64,000 bases of DNA, taken from contig JAKZZE010000004.1 of assembly GCA_024220505.1 (NCBI GenBank), forward strand, positions 186,001 to 250,000, given 5' to 3'. This DNA comes from Rhizopus arrhizus (Eukaryota; Mucoromycota; Mucoromycetes; Mucorales; Rhizopodaceae). A model generated the notes under the pieces. It was not told where the DNA came from and ran no database searches. It worked only from the letters and a program-made list of their open reading frames with translations. How positions within the stretch are numbered: the stretch's first letter is position 1; the number at the start of each line of letters is the position of its first letter. A program made the translations under genes and the position numbers. This document shows, piece after piece, positions 10,530-20,275 of the stretch.

Positions 10530-11380
10530 GCCTTGAACACAAATGTCATGTTTTTCAGCCGTTGGTTGATTCAAGTCAGCCTCAATTTTTACGCGAGTTT
10601 AAATAGATGTCGCCAATGAGGGTAGTGAAGGCTGTATCGATATTGGTAGCATCCTTGGCGGATGTCTCGATAAATAAAAGTCCTTCTTCTTCAGCCAGTG
10701 ATCTACCTTCTTCTGTCCCGACCTCTCGTCTGAGTTTGGATCAATCGGCCTTATTGCCTACGAGCATAATCACAGCATCCGGATCTGCGTATTTTCTTAT
10801 TTCTCTAAGCCAACGTTGAACGTTTCCAAAGGAGGAATAAGAGGTGATGTCTACGAAGGGGAAAGGGAGTTGAATATGAAAGTAAAGGAATTTTTTTTAT
10901 TTTGTTTTACCGTAAACAATAAATATACCTGCCACACCGCTGTAATATCTATACAGTAACATCAGCACTCCTTTCTTTCTCTCTCGCTACTTGTTTATTA
11001 TTTTTTGCATGATTATTACCTTGAAATCATACACCTGTATCTATCTTGTCCAGCTGTATCAAAAATTTGCGTCTTGATAATACGGTTATCTAAAGTACAA
11101 TTTAGCAACACATCCTCTTGTCTATTTTAAGCTACTATTGTCTATACCAATTTCAATTGTTTTAGTCTTAAATTCAATACCAATAGTAGATTGATACTTC
11201 AAGTCGAATTCATTTTTCTAAAATGTATCAAAGGAGCCAGATGAGTTTTCCAAAAAAAAAAAAAAAAAAAAAAAAAGCTGGGCTGCCACTTACTGTAAAT
11301 CTAGACATGACATTAGATTTACCAACACCTGAATCGCCAATTAAAAGAAGCTTAAACAAATGATCGTACTCGTTATTCAT
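10530..11380 (-). pseudogene. Rab11-type small GTPase, copy 2, premature stop
   Basis: Starts [20 protein letters not shown], so exon 1 and the P-loop (GDSGVGKS) are intact here. Switch II reads FDTAGQDRYR, with Asp instead of the conserved Glu after Gln. YYSGVAGIFIVYD follows. The guanine-specificity motif GNKAD is immediately followed by TGA where copy 1 has TTA, so the protein would end before the ETSA motif. The remainder is still recognisable downstream, without a prenylation tail. Lesions differ from those of copy 1, so decay happened after the duplication. Confidence 0.8.
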
Positions 11381-12000
11381 TGTGTGTTGCTGTGGAAATA
11401 AAAGAAAGATAAAAAAAAAAAAAAGGTTCAAAGAGAAAGAAAAAGTTAGAATGTGTGTATGTGTGGGTGTGTGAAAATAAATACGAAAACAAAGCTAGTT
11501 TGTTTGCTAAAGAAGTTTCTCACAAAAGTAGATGGAAATAAACATAAATCAGAAAAAGTTTAATTTGTTCTCGGTCCATTTTCATTCTTGTATCAAAAGA
11601 AAGAGGGGAAAAAGAAGTGGTTTGCTTTTATTGAGCACAAGAGTCTCATTTTCTTTTGTTCATTGAATTGCATTATAAAGTCTGTATGTCATTCTCTTGT
11701 TTGATACAGTTTGGTTCTTTATTTTTTTTTTTTTTTTATTACTGCTCTTTTCAAACTGTATGCACTGCAGCATCATTTACTTTTTGTTTACTTTTGTACA
11801 CTAGGTCAACAACGCCAAGCTTTAATTTCTCTTTATGCATTCTATACTATAACATCTGTGGGGTTTAACCTTGGTCATCTTTGAAGTTGTGCATACACAA
11901 GGTTTAGTGTAAGCAATCCTCTTTTTCATTCTTTTTATTATCATTCAAAGCTACTTGATGATATTATTTCTTACATGCTGTCATTTAAGAAAGAAAAAAA

Positions 12001-12045
12001 ACACACACACACACATACACACACATGAACACATATGCACACACT
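12001..12045. repeat. CA-rich microsatellite
   Basis: A run of ca/acac units, partly interrupted (about 12001-12047), at a position where copy 1 has only a short version (4449-4462). Confidence 0.8.
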
Positions 12046-12205
12046 TTATTAATAATATAAATAGAGTCTGACACTTATATAATAAACTTTTTTTAAAAAA
12101 AAGATAGCAAGAAATTAACCAATGATCCTCTATTTGTAAAAGAAACAAAAGAGAAGAGATGATGTCAAATTGTTGTTTAAATGAACAAGACTCTTTTTCT
12201 TTTTT

Positions 12206-12312
12206 TTTACAGCTAAAAGAACTAGTACCATCACTGTAAGTGTAAGTGTACATGTCCGGCAGATTGGTGCCCATACCTTGCATTGGCTTCTCCAATTTGA
12301 CTTTTAGCACCA
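12206..12312 (-). other. Possible first exon of a truncated gene at the duplication edge
   Basis: On the minus strand an ATG at 12312 opens a short frame (MVLKVKLEKPMQGMGTNLPD, then MYTYTYSDG) ending at a plausible donor (gtaaaaaa). The start MVLKVKL..TNL weakly recalls the N-terminus of CXXC zinc-binding DUF866/UPF0587 proteins, but the match is too short to call. Nothing follows, because the sequence beyond is duplicated Rab upstream DNA; if genuine, the exon was cut off at the breakpoint. Confidence 0.2.
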
Positions 12313-12850
12313 TGTTACCTTAGGTGTTTTTGTAAAAGGCTCGAGTAGAGACTCTCTCACATGCTTAAATGGATATGACCTTATTTATTCAGGTTCCATT
12401 TGGTTATAATAGGCTATTTTTCTTACAAGTTGACTTTTTTTTTTCATGTAATTTGCAATCCTTACAACAAAATCCTAAAAGAGCTAAAATGGTGATGAAA
12501 AAAAAAAAAAGGCAAAGGATAGATATCATTCGACAAATAACTGGTAGGTTCTGTATTACAATCATCCTTTGATTCTATGCAAAAGCAGGTATCTTTATGT
12601 TACCTTTGCTATAATAAAAGTTAAAAAAGGAAATGCCCATGTAGATTATGCCAACTGATTCATACAAATATATGTTTGTGCAGTTATTATATTCAAATTC
12701 ATGCAGAAAGAGAGAACCATTTACGCCATTAAATGAAAATAACATTGCATATGCTTATGTATTCTTTAACAATAAAGCTCACTGGCTGTTTTCTCTCTCT
12801 CTTTCTTTTTCTTTTCGTTTTCATCTTCTTGTCTCATATCATAACACAGT

Positions 12851-14756
12851 ATGGACTTGGATAGATTGAAGCAAAATACATATATATTACTACCAGCATG
12901 CCTGGCACTTTTGTCTACCTTGTATCTGCTGAAAAGCTCAAGGTCCACTGAGAAAAAAGAAGGAATGAAAAGAATCCCTTATCCACGCGGCTCTATCAGT
13001 TGGCCAATCTTTGGTAAGCACTCCCTCACTCTTTTTTTCCCCCTTGAGCAAACATATCCTGACCTTCTTCTGCTCTTGAATTTTTTCTTCTTCTTAGGCC
13101 ACATGTTATCCCTTAGGAACTGTATTTCAGGCAAGGTGACTCAGTGGCATAATGAAAATGGTCCTATTCTCAAGATCAACATGGGAAACCAACTTTGGGT
13201 CATGATCAGTGATCCTCTTTTGGCGCATGAGTTCTTTGTCAAAGCAGGCAGTAGTACTTCATCTAGGCCTTATCACCGATTCAATGTAGATATCTATGGT
13301 AGACATGGAAGGTAAGACAATGGACAGAGGGAGAACCTAAATCGATTGTATGTGACCTTGCTGTATCTAGAGGCATTGCCTTTGCTCAATATACGCCAAA
13401 ATGGAAAACGGTGAGAAAGATAGGTAAATGATCTGATTTCTGATAAAAGGAGTAAAAAATGCTTACTTTCCCCATTCTCCTCCTATGCCATTCAAGCTGT
13501 TTCATTGTTCGAGCCAGAATCTTTAAAAAACTATATCAATATTTTGGAAGAAGAAGCAGACAACTTGATGGATCGATTGATGGACGTATCAGAAGAAGAA
13601 AAACCTTTTGATTGCTACAAGCATCTTGAGCTTGCATCACTTAACTTTATATTACGTGTGACAGCTGCTACCAGACTTGAAAGTGTAGAAGACCCCACCT
13701 TTCAGTCCATCAGCAGCTTGAATCATTATGCATTGATTTATTCTGGTGTCGCAGGTGATCTGGTCTCGTATATCCCCAGTTTGGCATGGATTGACCGATT
13801 GAAGGGCACAAGGGAAAAGATGCAGGCGCTTATCAACAATCAACGCGATCCGATCATTTCAAAGCTCATGAAAGAAGCGATGAAGAAGGAGGATGACTCT
13901 CTCATAAAGAAGTTGTATGAGATGAAAGAGAAGGGAACTATAGATGAGGATGATATATATGTTTTTATGAGTAAGTGTGGACATACTTTCTATCACACGT
14001 TCACAGCCTAACCTTTTCTTATAAAAAATAAAATGCAAAGCTGACATGGTAATAGCCGGATCAGATCCTATCACTATCGCTTTGTATTGGACCCTGGCTA
14101 TCCTCTCTCAGCAGCCTAAAGTACAGGAGAAGCTGATCAAAGAACTGGACGCATGGAAAACCAGGAATTCAGCGGACGCCGTACCTCATTTTTATCAAGA
14201 CATTGACCAATTCCCTTACATGCTCTGTGTACAAAAGGAGGTTCAACGATTTCGTCCGAGCACTATCTTTGGCCTTCCGCACATGACCACAGACGATGTC
14301 ACTGTTCAAGGCTACTTTGTTCCCAAGGGTTCGATGCTCCTTAGCAGCATGTGGGCCATCCACCAGAACAAAGCTTTCTATGGAGATCCTGATCGATTCA
14401 AGCCCGAGCGGTACATGGACGGTCTAAAGAAAATAAGCGCTGCGGCCAATGCAAGAATCGAAGAAAGAGACCATTTTGGATTTGGATGGGGAAGAAGGAT
14501 ATGTCCTGGTATTCATCTGGTAAGCATCCTAAAGTCAAAAGACAGACTCAATAACGTCAACTGATCCCTGTTTGTTATTCACTAGTCTGAAGTCCAGTTC
14601 TTTAATTTCTATATTCGTTTCTTTTCCAAGTTTACCGTTGTACCCGACCTTGATTCAGAAGGTAACCTTATGCCTGTCGATTTGAATCATGTTGTCGAAG
14701 AAGGTATTGTTTCTAAGCCAATGCCGTACAAGATACGTATCTTGCCTCGTACTTGA
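12851..14756 (+). CDS. Cytochrome P450 monooxygenase
   Basis: Six exons: 12851-13013, 13098-13311, 13371-13423, 13497-13970, 14041-14519 and 14586-14756. All introns are GT..AG and the phases agree, giving 517 aa, a normal P450 length. The N-terminus has a membrane anchor (YILLPACLALLSTLYLL) followed by a basic, proline-containing hinge (RIPYPRG), typical of ER-bound P450s. Other motifs: I-helix AGSDPIT (the usual AG.[DE]T pattern varied at the last position), K-helix EVQR, FKPERY, and the haem loop FGFGWGRRICPG with the Cys ligand. The substrate cannot be told from sequence. The gene looks intact. It lies in a segment present in copy 2 of the local duplication and absent from copy 1. Confidence 0.95.
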
Positions 14757-15186
14757 TGATACGCACTACTATACACTGTTTAGCTCATATAAAAAAGCAG
14801 CGGTATACAATGCTCATAATAAACATTAGCTTGAATCACAATCATAAAAGTATATAATACAAAAAGCTTTAATAAGCTTCTTGATTGTTGGAAGAGTAAA
14901 ATATCCTCCTCACTTCTTTATAATTGCCATATACATCATTTTCCTGATCTGATCATAAAAAAGAGGAATTGTAAACTAGTAAGAAGAAATGTTTTGTAGT
15001 TGTAAGCTCTTTGAAGAGCATAAAAGAAATAACCTTCATGTTTTCTTTATAATATTTATTTGGTATTAATTTATAAACAGGTTAGCAACATGCCTTTATA
15101 AATCATGCGAGGGCCATATTCCATTTAAAGCATTCTTAAATGCAATACGTTTTTGTATTTTGCTTACTTGTCCTTCTTTCACTGGA
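14757..15186. other. P450 3' flank, no gene seen
   Basis: Contains a probable polyadenylation signal (aataaa at 14817-14822). Otherwise AT-rich without recognisable features. Confidence 0.4.
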
Positions 15187-15446
15187 TAAGCAACTAGAGT
15201 TGACTCTATTGATTAGAATGGATGAAGAGCTCTGCAAAGGCAAAGACTGAAAGAAAGTTCTTAATGATTATTAAATCATGAATAGGAATTGATTCAAAAG
15301 ACAAAGACGGTAGTAGCAGAAACACTTTAAAAATTTAAAAGTAAAAAAAAAAAAAAAATAAAAATAAAAAAAATAAAAAAAAAACTATACTTTTCTTGAC
15401 ATTTTCTTCCAACCTCTGTTTAGCCAATCGGTCATTTGAGCAATCT
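15187..15446 (-). pseudogene. Decayed copy of the esterase 3' end
   Basis: Aligns with 4672-4897: the flank around 'gattcaaaagacaaa' and the last codons, reading EIAQMTDWLNRGWKKMSRK against IAQMTDWLNRGWKSNSKI in the intact gene. Similarity to the esterase stops upstream of these roughly 18 codons. It is in direct orientation relative to copy 1 and appears to continue duplication copy 2 on the far side of the P450 segment. Confidence 0.75.
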
Positions 15447-15479
15447 CTTTCTCTGTTCGGGTTCTACATGAGGAATTTT

Positions 15480-15720
15480 GATGGAGAGGTTGCAAGCTGT
15501 GTTCATGTGATAATCAATAGCTAATTTCTCCAGACTAAAGTTTTCAAAATCTTTAGTTCAACTCTCCATTATTTCATCGGCAATCGCCTGATAGCCCTCA
15601 TCAATTAAATCCAAGACATGCAGTCCATACTCATCTAAGAGCGAAACGTTATTTTCGCTTTTTCTTATTGTACCCTTGGCAGAGATCTCGCCAGTTTCTA
15701 ATTTCAGTCATCAGATTAGA
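15480..15720 (-). other. Unrecognised coding-like fragment beside the esterase remnant
   Basis: The minus-strand frame contains NNVSLLDEYGLHVLDLIDEG and YQAIADEIMES, then a stop, then SLEKLAIDYHMNTACNL. The composition is protein-like, but I recognise no family and see no start. It directly precedes the esterase-like C-terminus, as if two unrelated gene pieces had been joined. Confidence 0.3.
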
Positions 15721-15893
15721 ACGAAATTAAATATGATACCAATGTTTGAAATTGATGCTTTTCATTTATGGATAAATAGTATATTTTTTAAGATGATTAA
15801 AGGTATTATATAAAGTAGACTTTTCTTCTTTGGAAAACCGACAAGGGAATCTAGTATTTACATGAATATACAGAAAACAGTAATAGGTCGGAT

Positions 15894-18572
15894 TTAATCC
15901 ATATCAAGATCCTCATCCTCATCCATCGGTTCTTCTATTATGTATCCAGATTCACTTTCATGGTTACGCGCAATCACAACCGTACTGCCATCAACTGAAA
16001 GGTCAACATTAGCCGCTTCACCATTTCGAACACCACCATCAATGATCAACTTTGCCAATTGGTTCAATATCTTTTGCTGTATCAAACGATTCAATGGACG
16101 AGCACCATAGACAGGCTCATAGCCGTGAGAACCGAGCCATTCTTTTGCTTGCTGAGAGACATGTAAGGTGATGCGACGATCAGCCAGTCGTTCTTCGATT
16201 TCCTTTAGACGGACGTCAACAATGTTTGTAATGTTAGTTTGTGTGAGCCGGTTGAAGATGACAAGTTCATCAATACGGTTGGTAAATTCAGGACTAAAGT
16301 GCTTGCGAACAACTTCCATAATCCTTTCTTTCAAAATGTTCATATCCTCACCTACATGTTGATCGGCCAAGTAACCAGCGCCCAAGTTGGATGTCATGAC
16401 AATAATTGTATTACGGAAGTCGATTCTGCGACCCTTGGAATCATGAATAAAACCCTCGTCGAGTACCTGGAGGAGAACGTTGGCTACGTCTCGGTGGGCC
16501 TTTTCCAATTCATCTAAAAGAACGACAGAGTAAGGCTTGCGACGGATTGATTCAAAGAGGCCACCTTCTTCATGACCAACATAGCCAGGAGGAGCACCGA
16601 TCAGTTTAGCCACGCTGTGTTGTTCCATCAACTCACTCATGTCGATACGGATCAAGGCGCGTTCATCATTAAATAAAAATTCAGCTAATGTCTTGCAAAG
16701 AAGAGTTTTGCCAACACCAGTAGGGCCCAAGAACATGAAAGAAGCCAATGGTTTATGAGGATCCTGCAGACCCGCCTTTGACAAACGAATGGCATCACAT
16801 ACAGCCTTAATAGCAGCATCTTGACCGACAACATGTTGAGCAATTTCATTTTCCATTGTCAGTAGTTTTTCGCGTTCACTCTTTGCCAGGTTTTGCACAG
16901 GAATACCAGTCCAACGAGAAACAACCTCCATAATTTGCTCCGGACGTACGACTTCTGATATGATGGCATCCGTCGGTTGGTCGTTTGCCAAATCTTCGTT
17001 TAACTTGCGTTGCTTTTCAGCTTGAAGTTCGGCAATACGTTGTTCAACATCCGGTATAGCATAATATTCGATATCAGCAGCGGTATCTAAATCATAGTTG
17101 TTTTTAGCCATAATGGCCTTTGATTTGAGGTCATCCAGTTTTTGCTTTAATTCACGAATTTCATCTAATCGGCCTTTGGTTAATTCATATTTTAGTTTCA
17201 ACGGCTTCAACTCCTCGTTTACTCTTGCCATTTCTTCTTTGACAGCTTGCAGGCGTTCATTTGATTCTTTGTTGCTTTTTTCTTTGCTTAAAGCCTTAGC
17301 TTCGATTTCAAGCTGGAAGCGTCTACGCTCAAGAACATCAATCTCCTCTGGCTTAGAATCGAGCTGAACTCGCGTATTTGCAGCAGCTTCATCGATCAGA
17401 TCAATGGCTTTATCAGGTAAGAATCGGGTGGTGATGTAACGATCCGAAAGCTGTGCGGCAGACACCAAGGCAGAGTCAGTGATCTTCACTCCATGATAGT
17501 TTTCGTAACGTTCCTTGAGACCACGAAGGATTGAGATTGTGGCAGGTACAGATGGTTCACCCACATCCACCTTTTGGAAACGACGTTCAAAAGCAGGATC
17601 CTTTTCAATCTCACGGTATTCAGTCAAGGTAGTCGCACCAATACAACGCAGTTCACCGCGAGCTAGCATTGGTTTCAGCAGATTGGCAGCGTCCATAGAG
17701 CCTTCGCCTTTACCAGCTCCCAAGACCGTATGGATTTCATCAATAAACAAGATGATACCTTCTTCAGACTCTTTCACTTCCTTCAAAACTGCCTTTAGAC
17801 GTTCTTCAAACTCACCGCGGTATTTTGCACCAGCAACCAAGGCACCCATGTCAAGCGAAAACAGTTTGCATTGCAAAGACTGAGGCACATCACGTTCAAT
17901 GATCCGACGAGCCAGACCTTCGACAATCGCTGTTTTGCCCACACCAGGTTCACCGATCAGTACAGGGTTGTTTTTTGTTCTCCTGGCCAACACGCGAATC
18001 ACCCGACGGATCTCGTCATCACGGCCAATAACGGGATCCAGTTTACCATTCTGGGCCATCTGTGTAAGGTCAATGGCGTACTTTGATAGAGCTTCATAGA
18101 CTTCTTCGGCATTCTTGGAATCCACTCGACGATTACCACGAACTTGAGAGACAGCGGCCTCGAGTGCCTTCTTGGTAATACCAGCGTCTTTCATGGGTCT
18201 AAAGGAACTTTCTTCATCTGCCAGCGCCAAAATGAGGTGATCGACCGAGATAAATGAATCTTTTTGATCCTTCATGTATTTTTCTGCATTACGTAATAAT
18301 TTGCTTGTTTGTGGGCTGATCGTGATATCGACTGGCGCTGGGTCCTGAGAAGGCAAGTGAACTATCAGCTTTTTATATCCGCGTTCGACCATTGTGGATT
18401 CTACACCAGTCTTTTCGACTATGGATTTGAATAAGGAGGCCCCTTCTGTTTCATCAAATAATGCACACGCGATATGGGCAGGCATGATTTGAGAATTACC
18501 AAATTCTCGAGCTAAGCTTTGTGCTTTTCCAATTGTTTTTTCGACTTTGTCTGTAAAATTCATTCCACTCAT
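15894..18572 (-). CDS. HSP104: HSP104/ClpB-type protein disaggregase
   Basis: Intronless, about 892 aa from [12 protein letters not shown]. An in-frame extension to 18623 adds only a low-complexity FFLFLFLF stretch and is unlikely to be used. Hexameric AAA+ ATPase that works with Hsp70/Hsp40 to dissolve aggregates. Domain order: Clp N-terminal repeats (residues 1-150), AAA-1 with GEPGVGKT and [15 protein letters not shown], the coiled-coil M domain (about 400-530), AAA-2 with GPTGVGKT and [11 protein letters not shown], then the C-terminal small domain with [17 protein letters not shown]. The acidic tail ends EDLDMD, as in the cytosolic Hsp104 group that docks TPR co-chaperones, and there is no mitochondrial presequence, so the cytosolic form is preferred. 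Heat-shock elements lie about 95-120 bp upstream. Confidence 0.97.
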   Translation of the reverse strand: MSGMNFTDKVEKTIGKAQSLAREFGNSQIMPAHIACALFDETEGASLFKSIVEKTGVESTMVERGYKKLIVHLPSQDPAPVDITISPQTSKLLRNAEKYMKDQKDSFISVDHLILALADEESSFRPMKDAGITKKALEAAVSQVRGNRRVDSKNAEEVYEALSKYAIDLTQMAQNGKLDPVIGRDDEIRRVIRVLARRTKNNPVLIGEPGVGKTAIVEGLARRIIERDVPQSLQCKLFSLDMGALVAGAKYRGEFEERLKAVLKEVKESEEGIILFIDEIHTVLGAGKGEGSMDAANLLKPMLARGELRCIGATTLTEYREIEKDPAFERRFQKVDVGEPSVPATISILRGLKERYENYHGVKITDSALVSAAQLSDRYITTRFLPDKAIDLIDEAAANTRVQLDSKPEEIDVLERRRFQLEIEAKALSKEKSNKESNERLQAVKEEMARVNEELKPLKLKYELTKGRLDEIRELKQKLDDLKSKAIMAKNNYDLDTAADIEYYAIPDVEQRIAELQAEKQRKLNEDLANDQPTDAIISEVVRPEQIMEVVSRWTGIPVQNLAKSEREKLLTMENEIAQHVVGQDAAIKAVCDAIRLSKAGLQDPHKPLASFMFLGPTGVGKTLLCKTLAEFLFNDERALIRIDMSELMEQHSVAKLIGAPPGYVGHEEGGLFESIRRKPYSVVLLDELEKAHRDVANVLLQVLDEGFIHDSKGRRIDFRNTIIVMTSNLGAGYLADQHVGEDMNILKERIMEVVRKHFSPEFTNRIDELVIFNRLTQTNITNIVDVRLKEIEERLADRRITLHVSQQAKEWLGSHGYEPVYGARPLNRLIQQKILNQLAKLIIDGGVRNGEAANVDLSVDGSTVVIARNHESESGYIIEEPMDEDEDLDMD

Positions 18573-18667
18573 ATTGAACACAAAATTGTAGAAAAGAAAA
18601 AGAAAAAGAAAAAAGTATGACAAAATGACACTTGTTTTTTTTTTGACAAGATTCGCTCATTTAAAAT

Positions 18668-18694
18668 GAATCTTCATTCAGTTCGCGAAATTTT
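18668..18694. promoter_or_regulatory. Heat-shock elements upstream of HSP104
   Basis: GAAtcTTC at 18668-18675 and TTCgcGAAatTTT at 18682-18694 fit the alternating nGAAn/nTTCn code bound by HSF trimers; the two clusters are one base out of perfect 5-bp register. They lie 95-120 bp upstream of the HSP104 start. An HSF gene is present at 32.7-33.9 kb. Confidence 0.65.
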
Positions 18695-18866
18695 TTACAA
18701 ATGAAATACGCTTGTATTTATTATCAGTTTGCTAAGGCAATCTTTTCTTTTTTCTTTTCTTTCTTTACGCTTTCCTTTATTAAGACTGGTTCTTCTTTGG
18801 TATATTTACTGAATATTAGATTTCATGAATAATCTATACACATCTTTCTCTTTCATATTCTTTTTC

Positions 18867-19184
18867 TTACCTTTTGACTGATATTGGCTCTTGTTTTTTG
18901 TTAAAGTCATTTTGAATTACATGTTGTCTCTTTTCCTTGTCTTTATTCAGCAAAGACAATCGATCTCTTACTTGGTTTTCCAGTAATAATCTCGCACCTA
19001 AATTACTCTTGCCGGCTGTCTGTGCTTTTGAAGACAACCAAACAATTGTTCCTCCGACAGCTAATGCAGCACCGCCAGTCGCAACTGTTGCACTACCCCA
19101 AGCCAGTGCGCCTAATGTGGACAATCCCCCTAATGCTCCAAATCCCCTAATAATTTGTTTATAAGCTTCTTGTTCATTTTTCAT
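18867..19184 (-). CDS. Small hydrophobic ORF, maybe the C-terminus of the preceding gene
   Basis: 105 codons from MKNEQEAYKQIIRGFGALGG. Residues about 12-50 form a glycine/alanine-rich hydrophobic hairpin (GALAWGSATVATGGAALAV), followed by a charged tail ending EPISVKR. It begins only 10 nt after the stop of the exon ending LEAAGW (19195) on the same strand but in another frame. Either it is the true C-terminal part of that protein, cut off by a one-base shift or an unrecognised splice, or it is a separate short gene. Family unknown. Confidence 0.4.
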   Translation of the reverse strand: MKNEQEAYKQIIRGFGALGGLSTLGALAWGSATVATGGAALAVGGTIVWLSSKAQTAGKSNLGARLLLENQVRDRLSLLNKDKEKRQHVIQNDFNKKQEPISVKR

Positions 19185-19194
19185 CCTCTAATAT

Positions 19195-20150
19195 TTACCA
19201 TCCAGCGGCCTCAAGCCTTTTGTGAGACCGAGGATCCAATCTACAAACATGTATTAATGACGTGTGAAAACTAAAATTGATGTTACCTTTCTATAAAGCT
19301 GACTAGTTCTTTAAGATAAGATAGATCTGATATAACTTGACTAGGTACTTTATCTCCTAAAGTTTCGTGTTCTTTTATCCAAACATCAGTACTCTGAATA
19401 ATAGAATGTACTTGATCGAGCAAGATTTCCAATTGATTATGAAATGATATATCACTAAAAGTAACTCCGGCTTGATATGTAGAATAAAGTGTGAAAGAAA
19501 GAAGGCTAGCAGCAGCAGCCGTCTTTACCAACGTGCTGTTGTCGTCCTTTTTCGCCACTTGTGTTTCGCCTTTATTCTTGTCTTCATCTTTATCTTTTTG
19601 CTTCTTTTTCTTTTCTCTTTCTTCTTCACTATCAGATTCATCTTTTTGTGGTTTTGAGGTATATCTCCAATCTCTTTCTCGCTTTTTTTCAGCTGTTTGT
19701 TTCAAATATTCATTTCCACACCGAATCACAAACTCTGTCATTGACTTTGTTACGTCTGAAGTTAGCAAAGAGCCCAAATAACTACTTGATTTTGTAAACT
19801 TTTTTGTCCATGAATCTTCAAAAGTAGACTTGATAGGCTTTTGATCCTATATATCGTATTTAGCATACTTATGCCCGTTGCTGCCAATGTTATTTTACTT
19901 TTTCCTGTTTTGGTAGTTCTTGTAAAATGTGCGGAGCGAACTCGACTAAGGTTTGGATTGGCGTAGTAAAATGACCTGTTGTTTGGTCATAGAGTTCACT
20001 TGGGAAAAAATAGTCTTGAAAAAAGAGCTAATAAAGAGTTATTATAATTTTTATAAAAATAGGAGTATAGTTACCGAAGCCATGATAATAAAAAGTAAAA
20101 GAAGTGTTAAAATAGGCCAATGAGCTTTAAATAAACGTGGACGAATTTCA
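19195..20150 (-). CDS. Unrecognised membrane protein gene, 5' end unresolved
   Basis: Four phase-consistent exons: about 20150-20075 (HEIRPRLFKAHWPILTLLLL, a transmembrane segment), 20027-19899, 19846-19287 and 19240-19195. The middle holds TSDVTKSMTEFVIRCGNEYL, then a highly charged linker rich in Lys/Glu/Asp, a second hydrophobic stretch (AAAASLLSFTLYSTYQAG) and helical SQVISDLSYLKELVSFIER. About 270 aa are visible. No in-frame ATG lies upstream of the first membrane segment; reading back, the frame meets TAA and TGA at 20171-20176. The start is therefore an unseen exon, a non-AUG codon, or lost by mutation. It diverges from SPB1 with about 120 bp between them. I do not recognise the family. 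Confidence 0.5.
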
Positions 20151-20275
20151 TGCAGTATGCTCTGTGTGGCTTATCAACTGTTGGATAAACCTTTCATCCA
20201 ATTATGGAAATCATCCCTTTTTTTGTTTTCCTACACAAAACTTTTTTCTAGATCCAAAACTTCAATTCATAGATC

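Larger units (their letters stand above)
10410..12205. repeat. Segmental duplication, copy 2 (partner 2825-4625)
   Basis: Direct copy of the 2.8-4.6 kb block, alignable end to end with small indels and many single-base changes in the Rab gene; the upstream 0.8 kb (11,500-12,200) is nearly identical to 3960-4620. Homology stops at about 12205, where a segment with a P450 gene begins. Confidence 0.85.

Noticed and set aside
11228..11431. Unspliced frame that merges Rab exon 1 with intron sequence
   Set aside because: The downstream part is intronic poly-T (read as poly-Phe); splicing at gtaagt explains it.
12851..15720. A possible secondary-metabolite cluster around the P450
   Set aside because: No synthase, terpene cyclase, transporter or pathway regulator nearby; the neighbours are gene remnants and HSP104.
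15894..18572. Long plus-strand frames opposite HSP104
   Set aside because: These are antisense shadows of a strongly biased coding region; no motifs and no splice logic.
18573..18623. N-terminal extension of HSP104 (FFLFLFLF)
   Set aside because: Low-complexity leader; the family start aligns with [12 protein letters not shown] or MNFTDKVEK.
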